Shown in pieces: positions 1-9,267 of a stretch of DNA of 10,521 nucleotides. Under the pieces are notes generated by a model. It made no database searches. It was not told where the DNA came from and was given only the letters and a program-made list of their open reading frames with translations. The translations under genes were made by a program, and so were the position numbers. The DNA comes from Alphaproteobacteria bacterium UBA7314 (GTDB lineage: Bacteria > Pseudomonadota > Alphaproteobacteria > MPNO01 > UBA830). The first letter of the stretch is position 1; each line of letters opens with the position of its first letter. The DNA lies in contig DKQG01000014.1 of assembly GCA_002471575.1 (NCBI GenBank), positions 1,335 to 11,855 of the forward strand. The letters run 5' to 3'.

Positions 1-82
1 CCAAGGACTCGCAGCCACCGTCGCGTGGCGCTTCGCCACGCGGTATCCCATCCTCCCGAAAAGCCTATCCTCCCCAACTTAA
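1..82 (+). CDS. 3' end of an upstream gene, possibly a membrane glycosyltransferase (partial)
   Basis: An open frame enters from the left edge (codons from position 2) and stops at TAA 80-82. It encodes about 26 residues ending in LPKSLSSPT. The stretch GLAATVAWRF is hydrophobic and then turns basic, as at the C-terminus of an integral membrane protein. WecA/WbpL-type polyprenyl-phosphate glycosyltransferases often sit directly upstream of WbpM-like dehydratases, so that is a reasonable guess, but 26 residues cannot prove it. The coding strand and the 75-bp gap to the next start suit an operon. What is seen is only the open frame and its composition; the identity is inferred from the neighbour. 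Confidence 0.4.
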   Translation, partial: QGLAATVAWRFATRYPILPKSLSSPT

Positions 83-157
83 ACTCACCGAGGCCGTCAC
101 CGCCCGTTATGGGCGAGTCGGACGGTCTGTGCTATCGTCTTGCCAGGACTCCTGTCG

Positions 158-2125
158 ATGCAACGATTGCCAAGCCTCAAAACATATAGCCTGCGTGGCA
201 TCCGCGCCAGAGTCGCATTCGCTCACGATCTAGCGATGGCGGCGCTGTCATTCCTGATCGCGCTGTATTTGCGGGTTGGCGGTGATTTCACCTATTTCTC
301 GCCCGACTTCGTCATGCAGGCGACGGTCGGCTATACCGTCATCGCGGGAATAGTTTTCTGGGGATTGCGGCTCTACGCGGGCGTCTGGCGCTACGCCTCG
401 GTCGAAGATCTACTGGTGATAATCAGGGCCGTTTCGATTATATGCCTGTTGTTTTTTGCCGCGATGTTCCTGGTTTCCCGGCTCGAACTCATCCCCCGCT
501 CTGCGCTGCCGATAAACTGGCTGGTACTTCTGGTCCTCCTGGGTGGACCCCGTTTTGTCTATCGGCTGTTTAAGGATCGCCGCGCCCATGACGCCGGCGA
601 GCGCGACGGCGAACGCCGGATCCCGGTGCTGCTAGTCGACGCCGGGGACTCGGCGGAGCTGTTCATTCGCGCAATCAACCGAGCGAAGCAATCGGCCTGG
701 CACGCCGTCGGCTTGATCGATGAAAAAGGCGGGCGCGTGGGTCGTAATATCCATGGCGTCCAAGTTCTGGGCGGGATCGACGACATTCCGGCGATTGCGG
801 AGCGTATGGGCCGCGAAGGTCGTAAACCGCAGCGCCTAATCGTCACCAAGTCAGTCATCAATGGCGAAGAAGTACAACGGCTCCTGGCGATCTCGGAGAA
901 ACTGGGCATCGGCCTGGCACGCATGCCGCAGCTAGATGATTTCCGCGAGAGCGTCGACGCGGCGCCAGAAATCCGCCCGATAAACATCAATGATCTTCTA
1001 GGCCGGCCGCAGGCAACCCTCGATCGGAGCAGCATGGCGCAACTGATCGGCGGCCGGCGTGTGCTGGTAACCGGCGCCGGCGGCACGATCGGATCCGAAC
1101 TGTGCCGCCAGATTACGGCCTTCGGCCCGTCCTCGATCGCGCTAGTCGACAACTCAGAATACCAGCTTTATGCGATCGATCTGGAAATCGGCGAGAAGTT
1201 CTCCGATCTGCCGCGGCGGGCGATCCTCGCGGATGTGCGCGATGCAGACCGCATCGGCAGGGTGTTCGCCGAAGAACGTCCCGAACTAGTATTCCATGCG
1301 GCTGCGCTGAAACACGTACCGATGGTTGAGCTGCACCCCGACGAAGGCGCACTGACTAACGTCATCGGCACAAAGGTCGTGGCCGATGCATGCTGCGCTC
1401 ACGACACCCTGGCAATGGTCTTGATATCGACCGACAAGGCGGTCAACCCATCGAGCATGATGGGCGCGACCAAGCGCGTCGCCGAGAGCTACTGCCAAGC
1501 GCTGGACCTGCGCGAAGGGGGCGCACGCGGTGACGGCCGTACCCACTTCGTCACGGTCCGGTTCGGCAACGTACTCGGGTCAACTGGTTCCGTGGTGCCT
1601 CTGTTCCAGCGGCAACTGGCGGCGGGCGGACCGCTGACGGTCACCCATCCCGACATGACCCGCTATTTCATGACCGTCCGCGAAGCGGTTGAACTGGTGT
1701 TGCAATCATCGGTTCAGGGTGTCGCGGACGATGCCGAGCAGGGCAAGATCTACGTCCTCGACATGGGAGAACCAGTCAAGATCATCGATCTCGCCCGTCA
1801 GATTATCCTGCTAGCCGGCCGGCAACCGGACATCGATGTCAAAATCGATATCACGGGCCCGCGCCCCGGCGAAAAACTGTTCGAGGAAATTCTGCATGCA
1901 TCCGAGGAGCTGGTACCAACCACCCATCCCGGCATTCTGCTGGCAGCTCCGCGTGCGACGGATCTGACCCTGCTGACACACGCAATCGACGAACTGGACT
2001 CGGCGGCACGTGCGGGCAACCGCAACGATGCCCGCGCCATCGTTCGTCGCCTCATCCCCGAATTCAAATCTCCCAACAACGGGAATAACCTGAGCGACGA
2101 CACAAAATCGGTGGCATCCCGATAA
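158..2125 (+). CDS. Membrane-anchored NDP-sugar 4,6-dehydratase, FlaA1/WbpM/CapD family
   Basis: This 655-residue protein has the family's usual layout. Four hydrophobic segments lie in roughly the first 130 residues, then a first nucleotide-binding-like domain (about 140-280), then an extended short-chain dehydrogenase/reductase domain. The NAD(P) motif TGAGGTIG is at 305-312. The catalytic region has STDKA at 424-428 and MMGATK at 434-439, so Met435 stands where classical SDR enzymes have Tyr, with Lys439 retained. This Ser-Met-Lys arrangement is known for WbpM/PglF-type UDP-GlcNAc 4,6-dehydratases, which make precursors for O-antigen, capsule or protein glycans at the inner membrane. I chose ATG 158 because AGGA at 145-148 is well spaced before it; a TTG at 140 would add six residues but lacks a ribosome site. 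purH follows after 28 bp. The exact sugar substrate cannot be read from the sequence. Confidence 0.9.
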   Translation: MQRLPSLKTYSLRGIRARVAFAHDLAMAALSFLIALYLRVGGDFTYFSPDFVMQATVGYTVIAGIVFWGLRLYAGVWRYASVEDLLVIIRAVSIICLLFFAAMFLVSRLELIPRSALPINWLVLLVLLGGPRFVYRLFKDRRAHDAGERDGERRIPVLLVDAGDSAELFIRAINRAKQSAWHAVGLIDEKGGRVGRNIHGVQVLGGIDDIPAIAERMGREGRKPQRLIVTKSVINGEEVQRLLAISEKLGIGLARMPQLDDFRESVDAAPEIRPININDLLGRPQATLDRSSMAQLIGGRRVLVTGAGGTIGSELCRQITAFGPSSIALVDNSEYQLYAIDLEIGEKFSDLPRRAILADVRDADRIGRVFAEERPELVFHAAALKHVPMVELHPDEGALTNVIGTKVVADACCAHDTLAMVLISTDKAVNPSSMMGATKRVAESYCQALDLREGGARGDGRTHFVTVRFGNVLGSTGSVVPLFQRQLAAGGPLTVTHPDMTRYFMTVREAVELVLQSSVQGVADDAEQGKIYVLDMGEPVKIIDLARQIILLAGRQPDIDVKIDITGPRPGEKLFEEILHASEELVPTTHPGILLAAPRATDLTLLTHAIDELDSAARAGNRNDARAIVRRLIPEFKSPNNGNNLSDDTKSVASR

Positions 2126-2153
2126 ACGCGGAACCGCCACGGAGGCTTACCCG

Positions 2154-3737
<1,584 letters not shown>

Positions 3738-3747
3738 CAAATGTGTT

Positions 3748-4443
3748 TCAGATCTTCCGGGTTTTCGGCAGGAAAAAGACAGCGACAAAAATAACGAACG
3801 CAGCGACGCAAAATACAAGAAACGCGAACACGCCTATCAGCAACGCCTTGTCGCCAGAAAGTTCTGCTGCCGCCGGTTTACGAGATTGACCTGCACGATC
3901 GGGGCCCTGGATAAATAGCATGTAACCAATGCCGATCAGAACGGAGAACGCGCCAGGCACAAAATAAGAGCTTCGCCATCCCACTGTATCGATCAAGTAG
4001 CTGGTAAGCAGTGCTGCAGCGGCGACACCCTGATTGCCGAAAACCTCTCTCGCTGAGAGAACCATGCCGGCCTTCGATCGGCCTTTGACGACCCTAGCGG
4101 GTAATAGATTGCGGCAAAGACGCCGACGGCTGTCGGGGTCAGTGCGATCCGGAGTGGAGTTTCCGCTAGCCCGGATAAAATGGCACTGGCGCCGATGCCG
4201 ATGAAAAAGACCGCGATCATACCTTCGCGGCTCTACCGGTCCGACAGCCCGCCAGCGGGAATAGCGCACCTCCGAACGCGATAAACCCTAGCGGCGCGTA
4301 GGGAAGGAGCTATACGCAGCCTATTCCCCATTCATCGGCCATCCGAAGCGTCACCAGTGTAGCGAAGATCAGAATGAACAGATGATCTAGAAAACCCGAT
4401 GTTCAGATACAGGAATCTGATATCGGCGCGCTTCTTTGCAAAA
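3748..4443 (-). pseudogene. Degraded MFS transporter, N-terminal half only
   Basis: Pieces of one major-facilitator protein can be read in successive minus-strand frames. From high to low coordinates they are: AKKRADIRFLYLNIG (about 4395-4439); FLDHLFILIFATLVTL; LLPYAPLGFIAFGGALFPLAG; MIAVFFIGIGASAILSGLAE; and, in the longest intact piece, KAGMVLSAREVFGNQGVAAA, LLTSYLIDTVGWRSSYFVPG and FAFLVFCVAAFVIFVAVFFLP, ending at the stop at 3748. The frame changes near 4393, 4245 and 4098, and in-frame TAG codons stand at 4310-4312 and 4233-4235 (the second where DRWSREG is expected). The text ends at about transmembrane segment 7, so the C-terminal half is missing. No start codon is seen in the frame of the first piece. 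It follows the stop of the UMF1 transporter by a few bases but is a different MFS subfamily. Loss of function is clear; the former substrate is unknown. Confidence 0.85.
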
Positions 4444-4449
4444 TTTGAG

Positions 4450-5724
4450 TTACTCCTCAGTCACCTTCCAAAGAAGGATCATCAGACCGGCACCCAGAAA
4501 GCCAACAATGGTCCACATACCAACGCGCTGAGAATCGAACGCATAAGTCAGCGTGCCCAGCACAAACGGCCCAACATAAGCCGTCGCCCGCCCCGAAAAA
4601 GCGAAAAGGCCGAACATCTCGGTACGGTATTCCGCGGGGGCGATGCGCGCCATCATCGACCGGCTGGCCGCCTGGGCAGGCCCCATGAACAGGCCGAGCA
4701 GCAGGCCAAAAACCCAGAACCAGAGCTTGGTCTCCACCAGCAACAGCGGAATGCCGAAACAGATTAAACCGCCGAGCGCAACGGCGATGGTCTTTTTCGA
4801 CCCCAGATAGTCGTCAACCCACCCAAACGACGCTGCTCCGATACCGGCCGTAACGTTCATCGCAATTGCAAACATAATGACTTCTTCCAAAGACATTTCG
4901 AACGTCCCGCGCGCATACACCGCGCCAAACGCAAACATGGTGTTCATGCCGTCGACATAGAAAAGACGAGCGCAGAGAAACCAGGCAATATTCCGGTAGC
5001 TTCTCACTTTCCGGATTGTCGAAATCAGTGTGTTTATGCCTTTACGGGCCGCCTTTAACGGCCTTATACCCCGCGAGGGAACATCCGTGACAAATACGAA
5101 CAGCGGCAAACAAAATAATGCAAACCAGAGCGCAACGACCGGTCCAATAATTCGGACATGTTCAGAGTGGCCAGTATCGAGACCGAGCGGCGGCGGTTTC
5201 GCCTGCACAAAAACGGTCAGCAACAGAACCAGACAGGCTAGGCCGCCTATATAGCCGAGTCCCCACCCCCAGCCGGACAACTGACCGATCTTGTCGTTCA
5301 GCACAAGGGTTGGCAGCATCGCGTTATAAAACACCTGCGAGACTTCGAACGAAATGTTAGCGATACTAAAAACCACTAGCGCATAAATTGCGAATGACGG
5401 ATCGGGATAGGAGAACCACAGCAAGCCGGCTAAAACGATCGTCATCGCAGAGAAAAAACCGAGCCAGGGTTTTCGCGGGCCCGCGGAGTCGGCGATCGCA
5501 CCGAGAACCGGGCTGAGAAGCGCAATCGCAACCCCGGAAAGGGAGAGCGCGTAGGCCCACTGCTTGGTACCGGTAATCTTATCGACAGCGACCCCATCAA
5601 CAAAATAAGCAGAGAACACGAACGTAACGATCACCGTCGGAAAGGCGGAGTTCGCCCAGTCATACACGCACCAAGCGATACGGGCGCGGCGGAGGGATTT
5701 TTCGTCAATTCCGGGGGGTGTCAT
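4450..5724 (-). CDS. UMF1-family MFS transporter (Atg22-like)
   Basis: The 424-residue protein from ATG 5724 has about 12 hydrophobic segments and the hallmark YDWANSAF at residues 21-28, just at the first membrane span. That motif and the length place it in the UMF1 family (bacterial relatives of yeast vacuolar amino-acid effluxer Atg22). It is an inner-membrane secondary transporter; the substrate of bacterial members is mostly unknown, and amino-acid or metabolite efflux is only a guess. A longer reading from 5784 would add 20 residues and run into the divergent promoter region, so I prefer ATG 5724, although its ribosome site is weak. The divergent gene is a cupin related to cysteine dioxygenase, which may hint at a shared thiol or amino-acid theme (inference). 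A transporter relic sits immediately downstream. Confidence 0.85.
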   Translation of the reverse strand: MTPPGIDEKSLRRARIAWCVYDWANSAFPTVIVTFVFSAYFVDGVAVDKITGTKQWAYALSLSGVAIALLSPVLGAIADSAGPRKPWLGFFSAMTIVLAGLLWFSYPDPSFAIYALVVFSIANISFEVSQVFYNAMLPTLVLNDKIGQLSGWGWGLGYIGGLACLVLLLTVFVQAKPPPLGLDTGHSEHVRIIGPVVALWFALFCLPLFVFVTDVPSRGIRPLKAARKGINTLISTIRKVRSYRNIAWFLCARLFYVDGMNTMFAFGAVYARGTFEMSLEEVIMFAIAMNVTAGIGAASFGWVDDYLGSKKTIAVALGGLICFGIPLLLVETKLWFWVFGLLLGLFMGPAQAASRSMMARIAPAEYRTEMFGLFAFSGRATAYVGPFVLGTLTYAFDSQRVGMWTIVGFLGAGLMILLWKVTEE

Positions 5725-5776
5725 GACGGCCAGCCTACCATTGTGAATATCTTGCCGACATCTCCGTTGGTCTTCC

Positions 5777-5801
5777 AGCGGCAATTTATCGCCGCTATTA
5801 T
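5777..5801. promoter_or_regulatory. Inverted repeat and -10-like box in the divergent UMF1/cupin intergenic region
   Basis: The 105 bp between the divergent starts (5724 and 5830) contain a perfect inverted repeat, AGCGGC (5777-5782) and GCCGCT (5791-5796), with an 8-bp AT-rich spacer. Its right end overlaps TATTAT at 5796-5801, a good -10-like hexamer for the cupin; the matching -35 is poor. The position suits an operator governing one or both genes, but no known regulator consensus is recognised. Confidence 0.35.
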
Positions 5802-5829
5802 CGGGTGCAATTTAGAAGTGGGAGAAACC

Positions 5830-6378
5830 GTGAGCTACACATTGCAGGATTTTTGCGCCGAGATTCACGAAATACTGGTTGCGGAAAACAATGCCGACGG
5901 TCGCGAGAAGGTGCACCAGAAACTGGAACAACTTCTGGGGAACGAAACCTTCATCGAACAGTTCTGCGGCCCCGACAAGCCAGAGGGCGTCTACAAACTG
6001 AATGAGGACCCGACCACCGGGGCGGTTGTTCTGTGCCATGTGATGGGCGAGGGCGCGATGTCGCCGCCCCACGATCACGGCGCTTCCTGGGCAATTTACG
6101 GCCAGGCAACGGAACATACAGTCATGCGCGAATGGTACCGTACCGACGACGGGTCAGATGATGAGGATATCTCGCTTGAGAAAAATAGCGAATACCGGCT
6201 AGATCCCGGCCAGGTGGGGCTTTTCAATCCCGGGGTCATCCATTCGATCGAATACCCGGACAACGCGCGGTTCGTGCGCGTAACCGGTGTCGATCTCGAT
6301 AGGATCGACCGCAAGGCCTATAACCTGAAGCACAAATCCGTCAAAACGATTCGCGCTGCAAGCGCTGACGCGGCCTGA
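5830..6378 (+). CDS. Cupin metal-binding protein resembling cysteine dioxygenase (COG5553-like)
   Basis: This 182-residue single-domain cupin carries PPHDHG with His81 and His83, and a third histidine, His138, in FNPGVIHSIEY. Spacing and context match the three-histidine iron site of thiol dioxygenases (His86, His88, His140 in rat cysteine dioxygenase). As in those enzymes the usual cupin glutamate is absent. The Ser-His-Tyr triad that follows in true cysteine dioxygenases is not present: the equivalent stretch reads RVTGVD. It fits the group annotated as predicted metal-dependent double-stranded beta-helix enzymes, acting on an unknown, possibly thiol, substrate in the cytosol. The start is GTG 5830, preceded by GGAG at 5821-5824; a longer reading from 5743 lacks a ribosome site and adds residues outside the fold. 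It is divergent from the UMF1 transporter. Confidence 0.75.
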   Translation: MSYTLQDFCAEIHEILVAENNADGREKVHQKLEQLLGNETFIEQFCGPDKPEGVYKLNEDPTTGAVVLCHVMGEGAMSPPHDHGASWAIYGQATEHTVMREWYRTDDGSDDEDISLEKNSEYRLDPGQVGLFNPGVIHSIEYPDNARFVRVTGVDLDRIDRKAYNLKHKSVKTIRAASADAA

Positions 6379-6423
6379 ACCCGGCTGCCAGAGCGGAAGC
6401 ACGCCCGACCGGATAGGTAAAAG

Positions 6424-6753
6424 TTACTCCTCTATCAACGCCCGGATATACCGCGTGTCGACAGACAGTATGGCAAGGTCGATGCTTTTGCTGTGGCGAA
6501 GATCGTGCAGGGTCTGGCTGACATGGGAAACTCCATGATGCCGGGCTTCTTCCCGAGCCTCAGCAATACCGTCGTCCAACATGGCGTTGCCCGCGTTATC
6601 GATGATACGCCCCGTCAGGTGTGCCTGCTGATCTTAAAGTTCGTCGACCATCGCGGAGACAGCCATCGACTGCCATTCGTCTCCCCCGGGTGCCGTAGTT
6701 GCAATATCGCCGATCCCGTGGGATTTAAGACGCCAACGGCGATAAACCGTCAT
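6424..6753 (-). pseudogene. Relic of the C-terminus of large NAD-specific glutamate dehydrogenase
   Basis: The minus strand reads as one protein-like frame from ATG 6753 (GAGGAG 9 bp upstream) to TAA 6424-6426, broken only by an in-frame TAA at 6634-6636 (codon 40, between VDEL and DQQAHL; CAA would restore it). The text GDEWQSMAVSAMVDEL, DQQAHLTGRII and, near the end, SIDLAILSVDTRYIRALIEE resembles the extreme C-terminus of the roughly 1600-residue GDH, where HWxxLA...DDLxxQQxxLT and LDLAMLxVAxRxLRxL are typical. The frame stays open further upstream to about 6846 without a clear match. The rest of that enzyme is absent: the intact membrane-protein gene starts at 6788 on the other strand. 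I read it as a truncated remnant that also gained a nonsense mutation. The family match is from memory of the pattern, not a search. Confidence 0.55.
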
Positions 6754-6787
6754 TCTGCGCCACTCCTCATAGAGCCTTCCCGCAATT

Positions 6788-8119
6788 ATGGCCAACGTTT
6801 CCCGGATAATCCGGCCTGAACCAATTTTATTTGTCCTGTGGGCCAATGAACTGATTCAGTTTGTCTGGTCGCCGCCGGTGCTGCAGACGGCAGCCGGTTG
6901 GCTGATGATCGTCTTCGTTGTGCTTTCGCTGCCACGTATACGGCGCGGCACGGTCTATCTTTGCGTGCCCCTGGCAGTTCTTACTGCGGGGCTTACCCTG
7001 AATTTCGACCAGGCCGCAGGCGTTATGCGCGGGTTTCAGGATGCCGCGGTATTCATGGCATTTTTCGGATCCATCGTCCTTTTGCGGACGCTGGCGGACC
7101 GCCGACCGGAAATATCCCGCGCCCGCGATTTATTCACATCGCTTCGCACAGAGCAGATCAACGGGGCCTTTCTGGTAGGTGCCCATGTGATCGGATCGAT
7201 CCTCGTCATCGGCGTGATGGCGATCCTGGCACCGGTCCTGAAACATGACGCGGACGCCTTAATCCGGCGTCGTGCAGCAGAGGTCAGTCAGCGAGGTATG
7301 TGCCTGGCGCCGCTTTGGTCGCCCTTCTGGATCGCGTCGGCATTCGCAACCCAACAGCTGCCCGGCGTGCCCGCGTGGGAGATCATGTCGCTAGGCCTGG
7401 CGATGGCCGCGATCGGCATGGTACTGGCGCATATCATGTATGCCCGCGATGTCGGGCTTTCCGATCTATGGCGGGCGTTGCTAGGGTTTGCACCGATCGT
7501 TCCGACAGTTGCGCTATGCGCCGCCCTGATCACCGGTCTGTCGGCTGTCGCGGGCCTCAGCACGCTGAAAGCGCTGATCGCGACGATCCCATTTTTGGCT
7601 GTTCTGACGTTGACCGCCGCCAGCATGGCAACGCTGCGGGCCGTTACAACGGAAACTTGGCGGGGCAGCAGCCGGATCAGCGATGAGATCATTGTCGTAA
7701 CCGCCGCGCTGGTGCTGGGGCGAGTATCGCAAGTGGCGATTGGTGAGATCGGCATCGGCGAGACGGTCGCGGCGCTCACCATCCCGACTTGGGGAGTCAT
7801 CGCCAGCGTTATTTTTATCGTGACCCTCGCGTCGCTGGTCGGCATTCACCAGCTTGTTTCCATGATTGTCGTCCTGGTCATAGTCGTTCCTCTGGATACC
7901 GGCGTTAACGACACAATACTGATGGAGGCCGCGCTGATCGGCTGGGCGTTTGCGTCAATGATCGGGTTAACAGCCGTATCAACCGCGACCGCCAGCGCCA
8001 TGTTCGGAGTTCCGAGGATCCAGTTGATATTCGGGCCGAATCTTGCCTTCGCTGCGGTGTTCGGCGCATTAAGCGTCCTGCTGCTGTCTCTGGTCAACAG
8101 TCTGTTTTTCGCTGCCTGA
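6788..8119 (+). CDS. Polytopic inner-membrane protein of unknown function, transporter-like
   Basis: The 443-residue product is strongly hydrophobic with roughly 11-12 membrane spans and no cleavable signal. Two regions look like re-entrant or broken helices in corresponding places of the two halves: GMCLAPLWSPFWIASAF from residue 170, and GIHQLVSMIVVL from residue 352 followed by DTGVNDTILMEAALIGWAF. Such an organisation recalls ion-transporter-superfamily carriers (DctM, ArsB, CitM types), but I do not recognise a specific family, so this is only suggestive. The charged cytoplasmic loop around residues 105-120 (ADRRPEISRARD) separates the first spans from the core. ATG 6788 has no clear ribosome site; no better start is seen downstream. 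The methyltransferase gene follows on the same strand after 45 bp, so the two may share a transcript. Confidence 0.7.
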   Translation: MANVSRIIRPEPILFVLWANELIQFVWSPPVLQTAAGWLMIVFVVLSLPRIRRGTVYLCVPLAVLTAGLTLNFDQAAGVMRGFQDAAVFMAFFGSIVLLRTLADRRPEISRARDLFTSLRTEQINGAFLVGAHVIGSILVIGVMAILAPVLKHDADALIRRRAAEVSQRGMCLAPLWSPFWIASAFATQQLPGVPAWEIMSLGLAMAAIGMVLAHIMYARDVGLSDLWRALLGFAPIVPTVALCAALITGLSAVAGLSTLKALIATIPFLAVLTLTAASMATLRAVTTETWRGSSRISDEIIVVTAALVLGRVSQVAIGEIGIGETVAALTIPTWGVIASVIFIVTLASLVGIHQLVSMIVVLVIVVPLDTGVNDTILMEAALIGWAFASMIGLTAVSTATASAMFGVPRIQLIFGPNLAFAAVFGALSVLLLSLVNSLFFAA

Positions 8120-8164
8120 TTCCGGCATCATCAAGTCTACATTCAAAATGGGAATTAGGCACTC

Positions 8165-9169
8165 GTGCACCGCTGGCTTTTAGACCTTCTTATTTGTCCG
8201 GACTGTACCGGAGAAATTCCGCTAACCGTGAATTCCGGCAACTGGGAGGGCGAGCGGCTCGAGGACGGCATGCTGGGCTGCGCGGGCTGCGGCGGAACCT
8301 GGCCGGTCAGAAACGGCGTGCCGCGCTTCGTGCCCGAACAAGAAGACTATGCCGGCGGCTTCGGATTTCAGTGGCAGCGCTGGCGCCTCACCCAGATCGA
8401 CCGCCTGAACGGTACTACCCTGACAACCGATCGGCTACTGACTGATACCGGATGGGATCGCGACTGGATCGCCGGCAGGCTAATCTTCGACGGCGGCGCC
8501 GGCGCGGGGCGGTTTTCCGACGCATTGGCGGTAATGGGCGCACGGGTGGTGTCGCTGGATATGAGCATCGCGATAGACGCCTGTTGCGAGACCACGCGGG
8601 TGCACGGAGAAGCGGTGCAGTGCATCCAGGCGTCGCTCTATGCCATGCCGTTGCGGTCGGCCGCCTTCGATGCCGTCCATTGCGCCGGGGTGATCCAGCA
8701 CACCCCCGAGCCAGAACGCACGATGCGGGCGATGCCACGGCTTCTGAAACCCGGCGCTGCGCTCGGATACAATTTCTACGAATGGACATGGAGCCGGCGT
8801 CTACAACTGCTTCGCGCTGGGTTTCGCCTTTTTACACCGCACATGTCGCAGCGTGCCCTGCTGAAATTCTGCGAGGCCATGGTCATACCGTTGTTTCCGT
8901 TCAGCCGGCTAGTAAGCAGATTACGATTTGTCCGTTTCGGACTGCGCTTCTTGCCGATCTGTGCCAGCCATCAGCCGGAACTATCTCGTGAACAGCAGTT
9001 CGAATGGACCCTGCTGGACACCTTTGATTGGTACAACCCGCGATACGACCAGCCGCAACGGCATCGGCGCGCAGCGGAGATCTTGGCCGAGGAAGGGATG
9101 GACGACATCGTATCCGGGCCGGGCATCGCACGCGCACACCAGCAATCCCCGGCAAGACCGGCTTGCTAG
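8165..9169 (+). CDS. SAM-dependent methyltransferase with N-terminal Trm112-like zinc ribbon
   Basis: The 334-residue protein starts at GTG 8165, preceded by GGAATTAGG with AGG at 8157-8159. Residues 1-55 form a Trm112-like zinc ribbon: CPDC at 11-14, CAGC at 39-42, then WPVRNGVPRF. The class I methyltransferase core follows, with motif I FDGGAGAGRF at 108-117, the acidic SLD about 15 residues later, and AGVIQHTPEPERTM in the motif IV/V region. This fusion is common among methyltransferases encoded near surface-polysaccharide or secondary-metabolite genes; the acceptor is unknown. The C-terminal part (about 210-334) is rich in Arg, Phe and Leu and may contact membrane or a large substrate. 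The stop is 23 bp before the tRNA-like gene on the opposite strand. It is a consumer of SAM close to SAM-riboswitch-like leaders, but nothing links them directly. Confidence 0.85.
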   Translation: MHRWLLDLLICPDCTGEIPLTVNSGNWEGERLEDGMLGCAGCGGTWPVRNGVPRFVPEQEDYAGGFGFQWQRWRLTQIDRLNGTTLTTDRLLTDTGWDRDWIAGRLIFDGGAGAGRFSDALAVMGARVVSLDMSIAIDACCETTRVHGEAVQCIQASLYAMPLRSAAFDAVHCAGVIQHTPEPERTMRAMPRLLKPGAALGYNFYEWTWSRRLQLLRAGFRLFTPHMSQRALLKFCEAMVIPLFPFSRLVSRLRFVRFGLRFLPICASHQPELSREQQFEWTLLDTFDWYNPRYDQPQRHRRAAEILAEEGMDDIVSGPGIARAHQQSPARPAC

Positions 9170-9192
9170 TTATCAATTGCCGGAAAGAAAAT

Positions 9193-9267
9193 TGGAGCGG
9201 GTGATGAGATTCGAACTCACGACTTCAACCTTGGCAAGGTTGCGCTCTACCCCTGAGCTACACCGGA
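9193..9267 (-). tRNA. tRNA-Gly(GCC) with a disrupted acceptor stem; possibly pseudo or an att half
   Basis: Read on the minus strand, the gene has D arm GCTC/GAGC, anticodon arm CAACC-TTGCCAA-GGTTG (anticodon GCC, glycine), T arm GTGAG-TTCGAAT-CTCAT, discriminator T and an encoded CCA (9193-9195). The 3' acceptor strand CACCCGC is standard for bacterial tRNA-Gly, but the 5' strand is TCCGGTG where GCGGGTG is expected. Pairs 1:72 (T-C) and 3:70 (C-C) are therefore mismatched, and the G1:C72 pair used by glycyl-tRNA synthetase is lost. Everything from the 3' end to about position 4 looks intact, as if foreign sequence had replaced the first few bases. It may be the duplicated tRNA end of an integrated element or a decayed gene. 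Confidence 0.8.

Noticed and set aside
140..157. TTG start six codons upstream for the dehydratase
   Set aside because: No ribosome site precedes it, whereas AGGA lies 9 bp before ATG 158.
5743..5829. Longer N-terminus for the cupin starting at ATG 5743
   Set aside because: It would translate the divergent promoter region including the inverted repeat; GTG 5830 has GGAG just upstream.
6493..6819. Plus-strand 108-codon frame in the gap after the cupin gene
   Set aside because: It is antisense to the GDH-like relic, which has the better ribosome site and the recognisable protein text.
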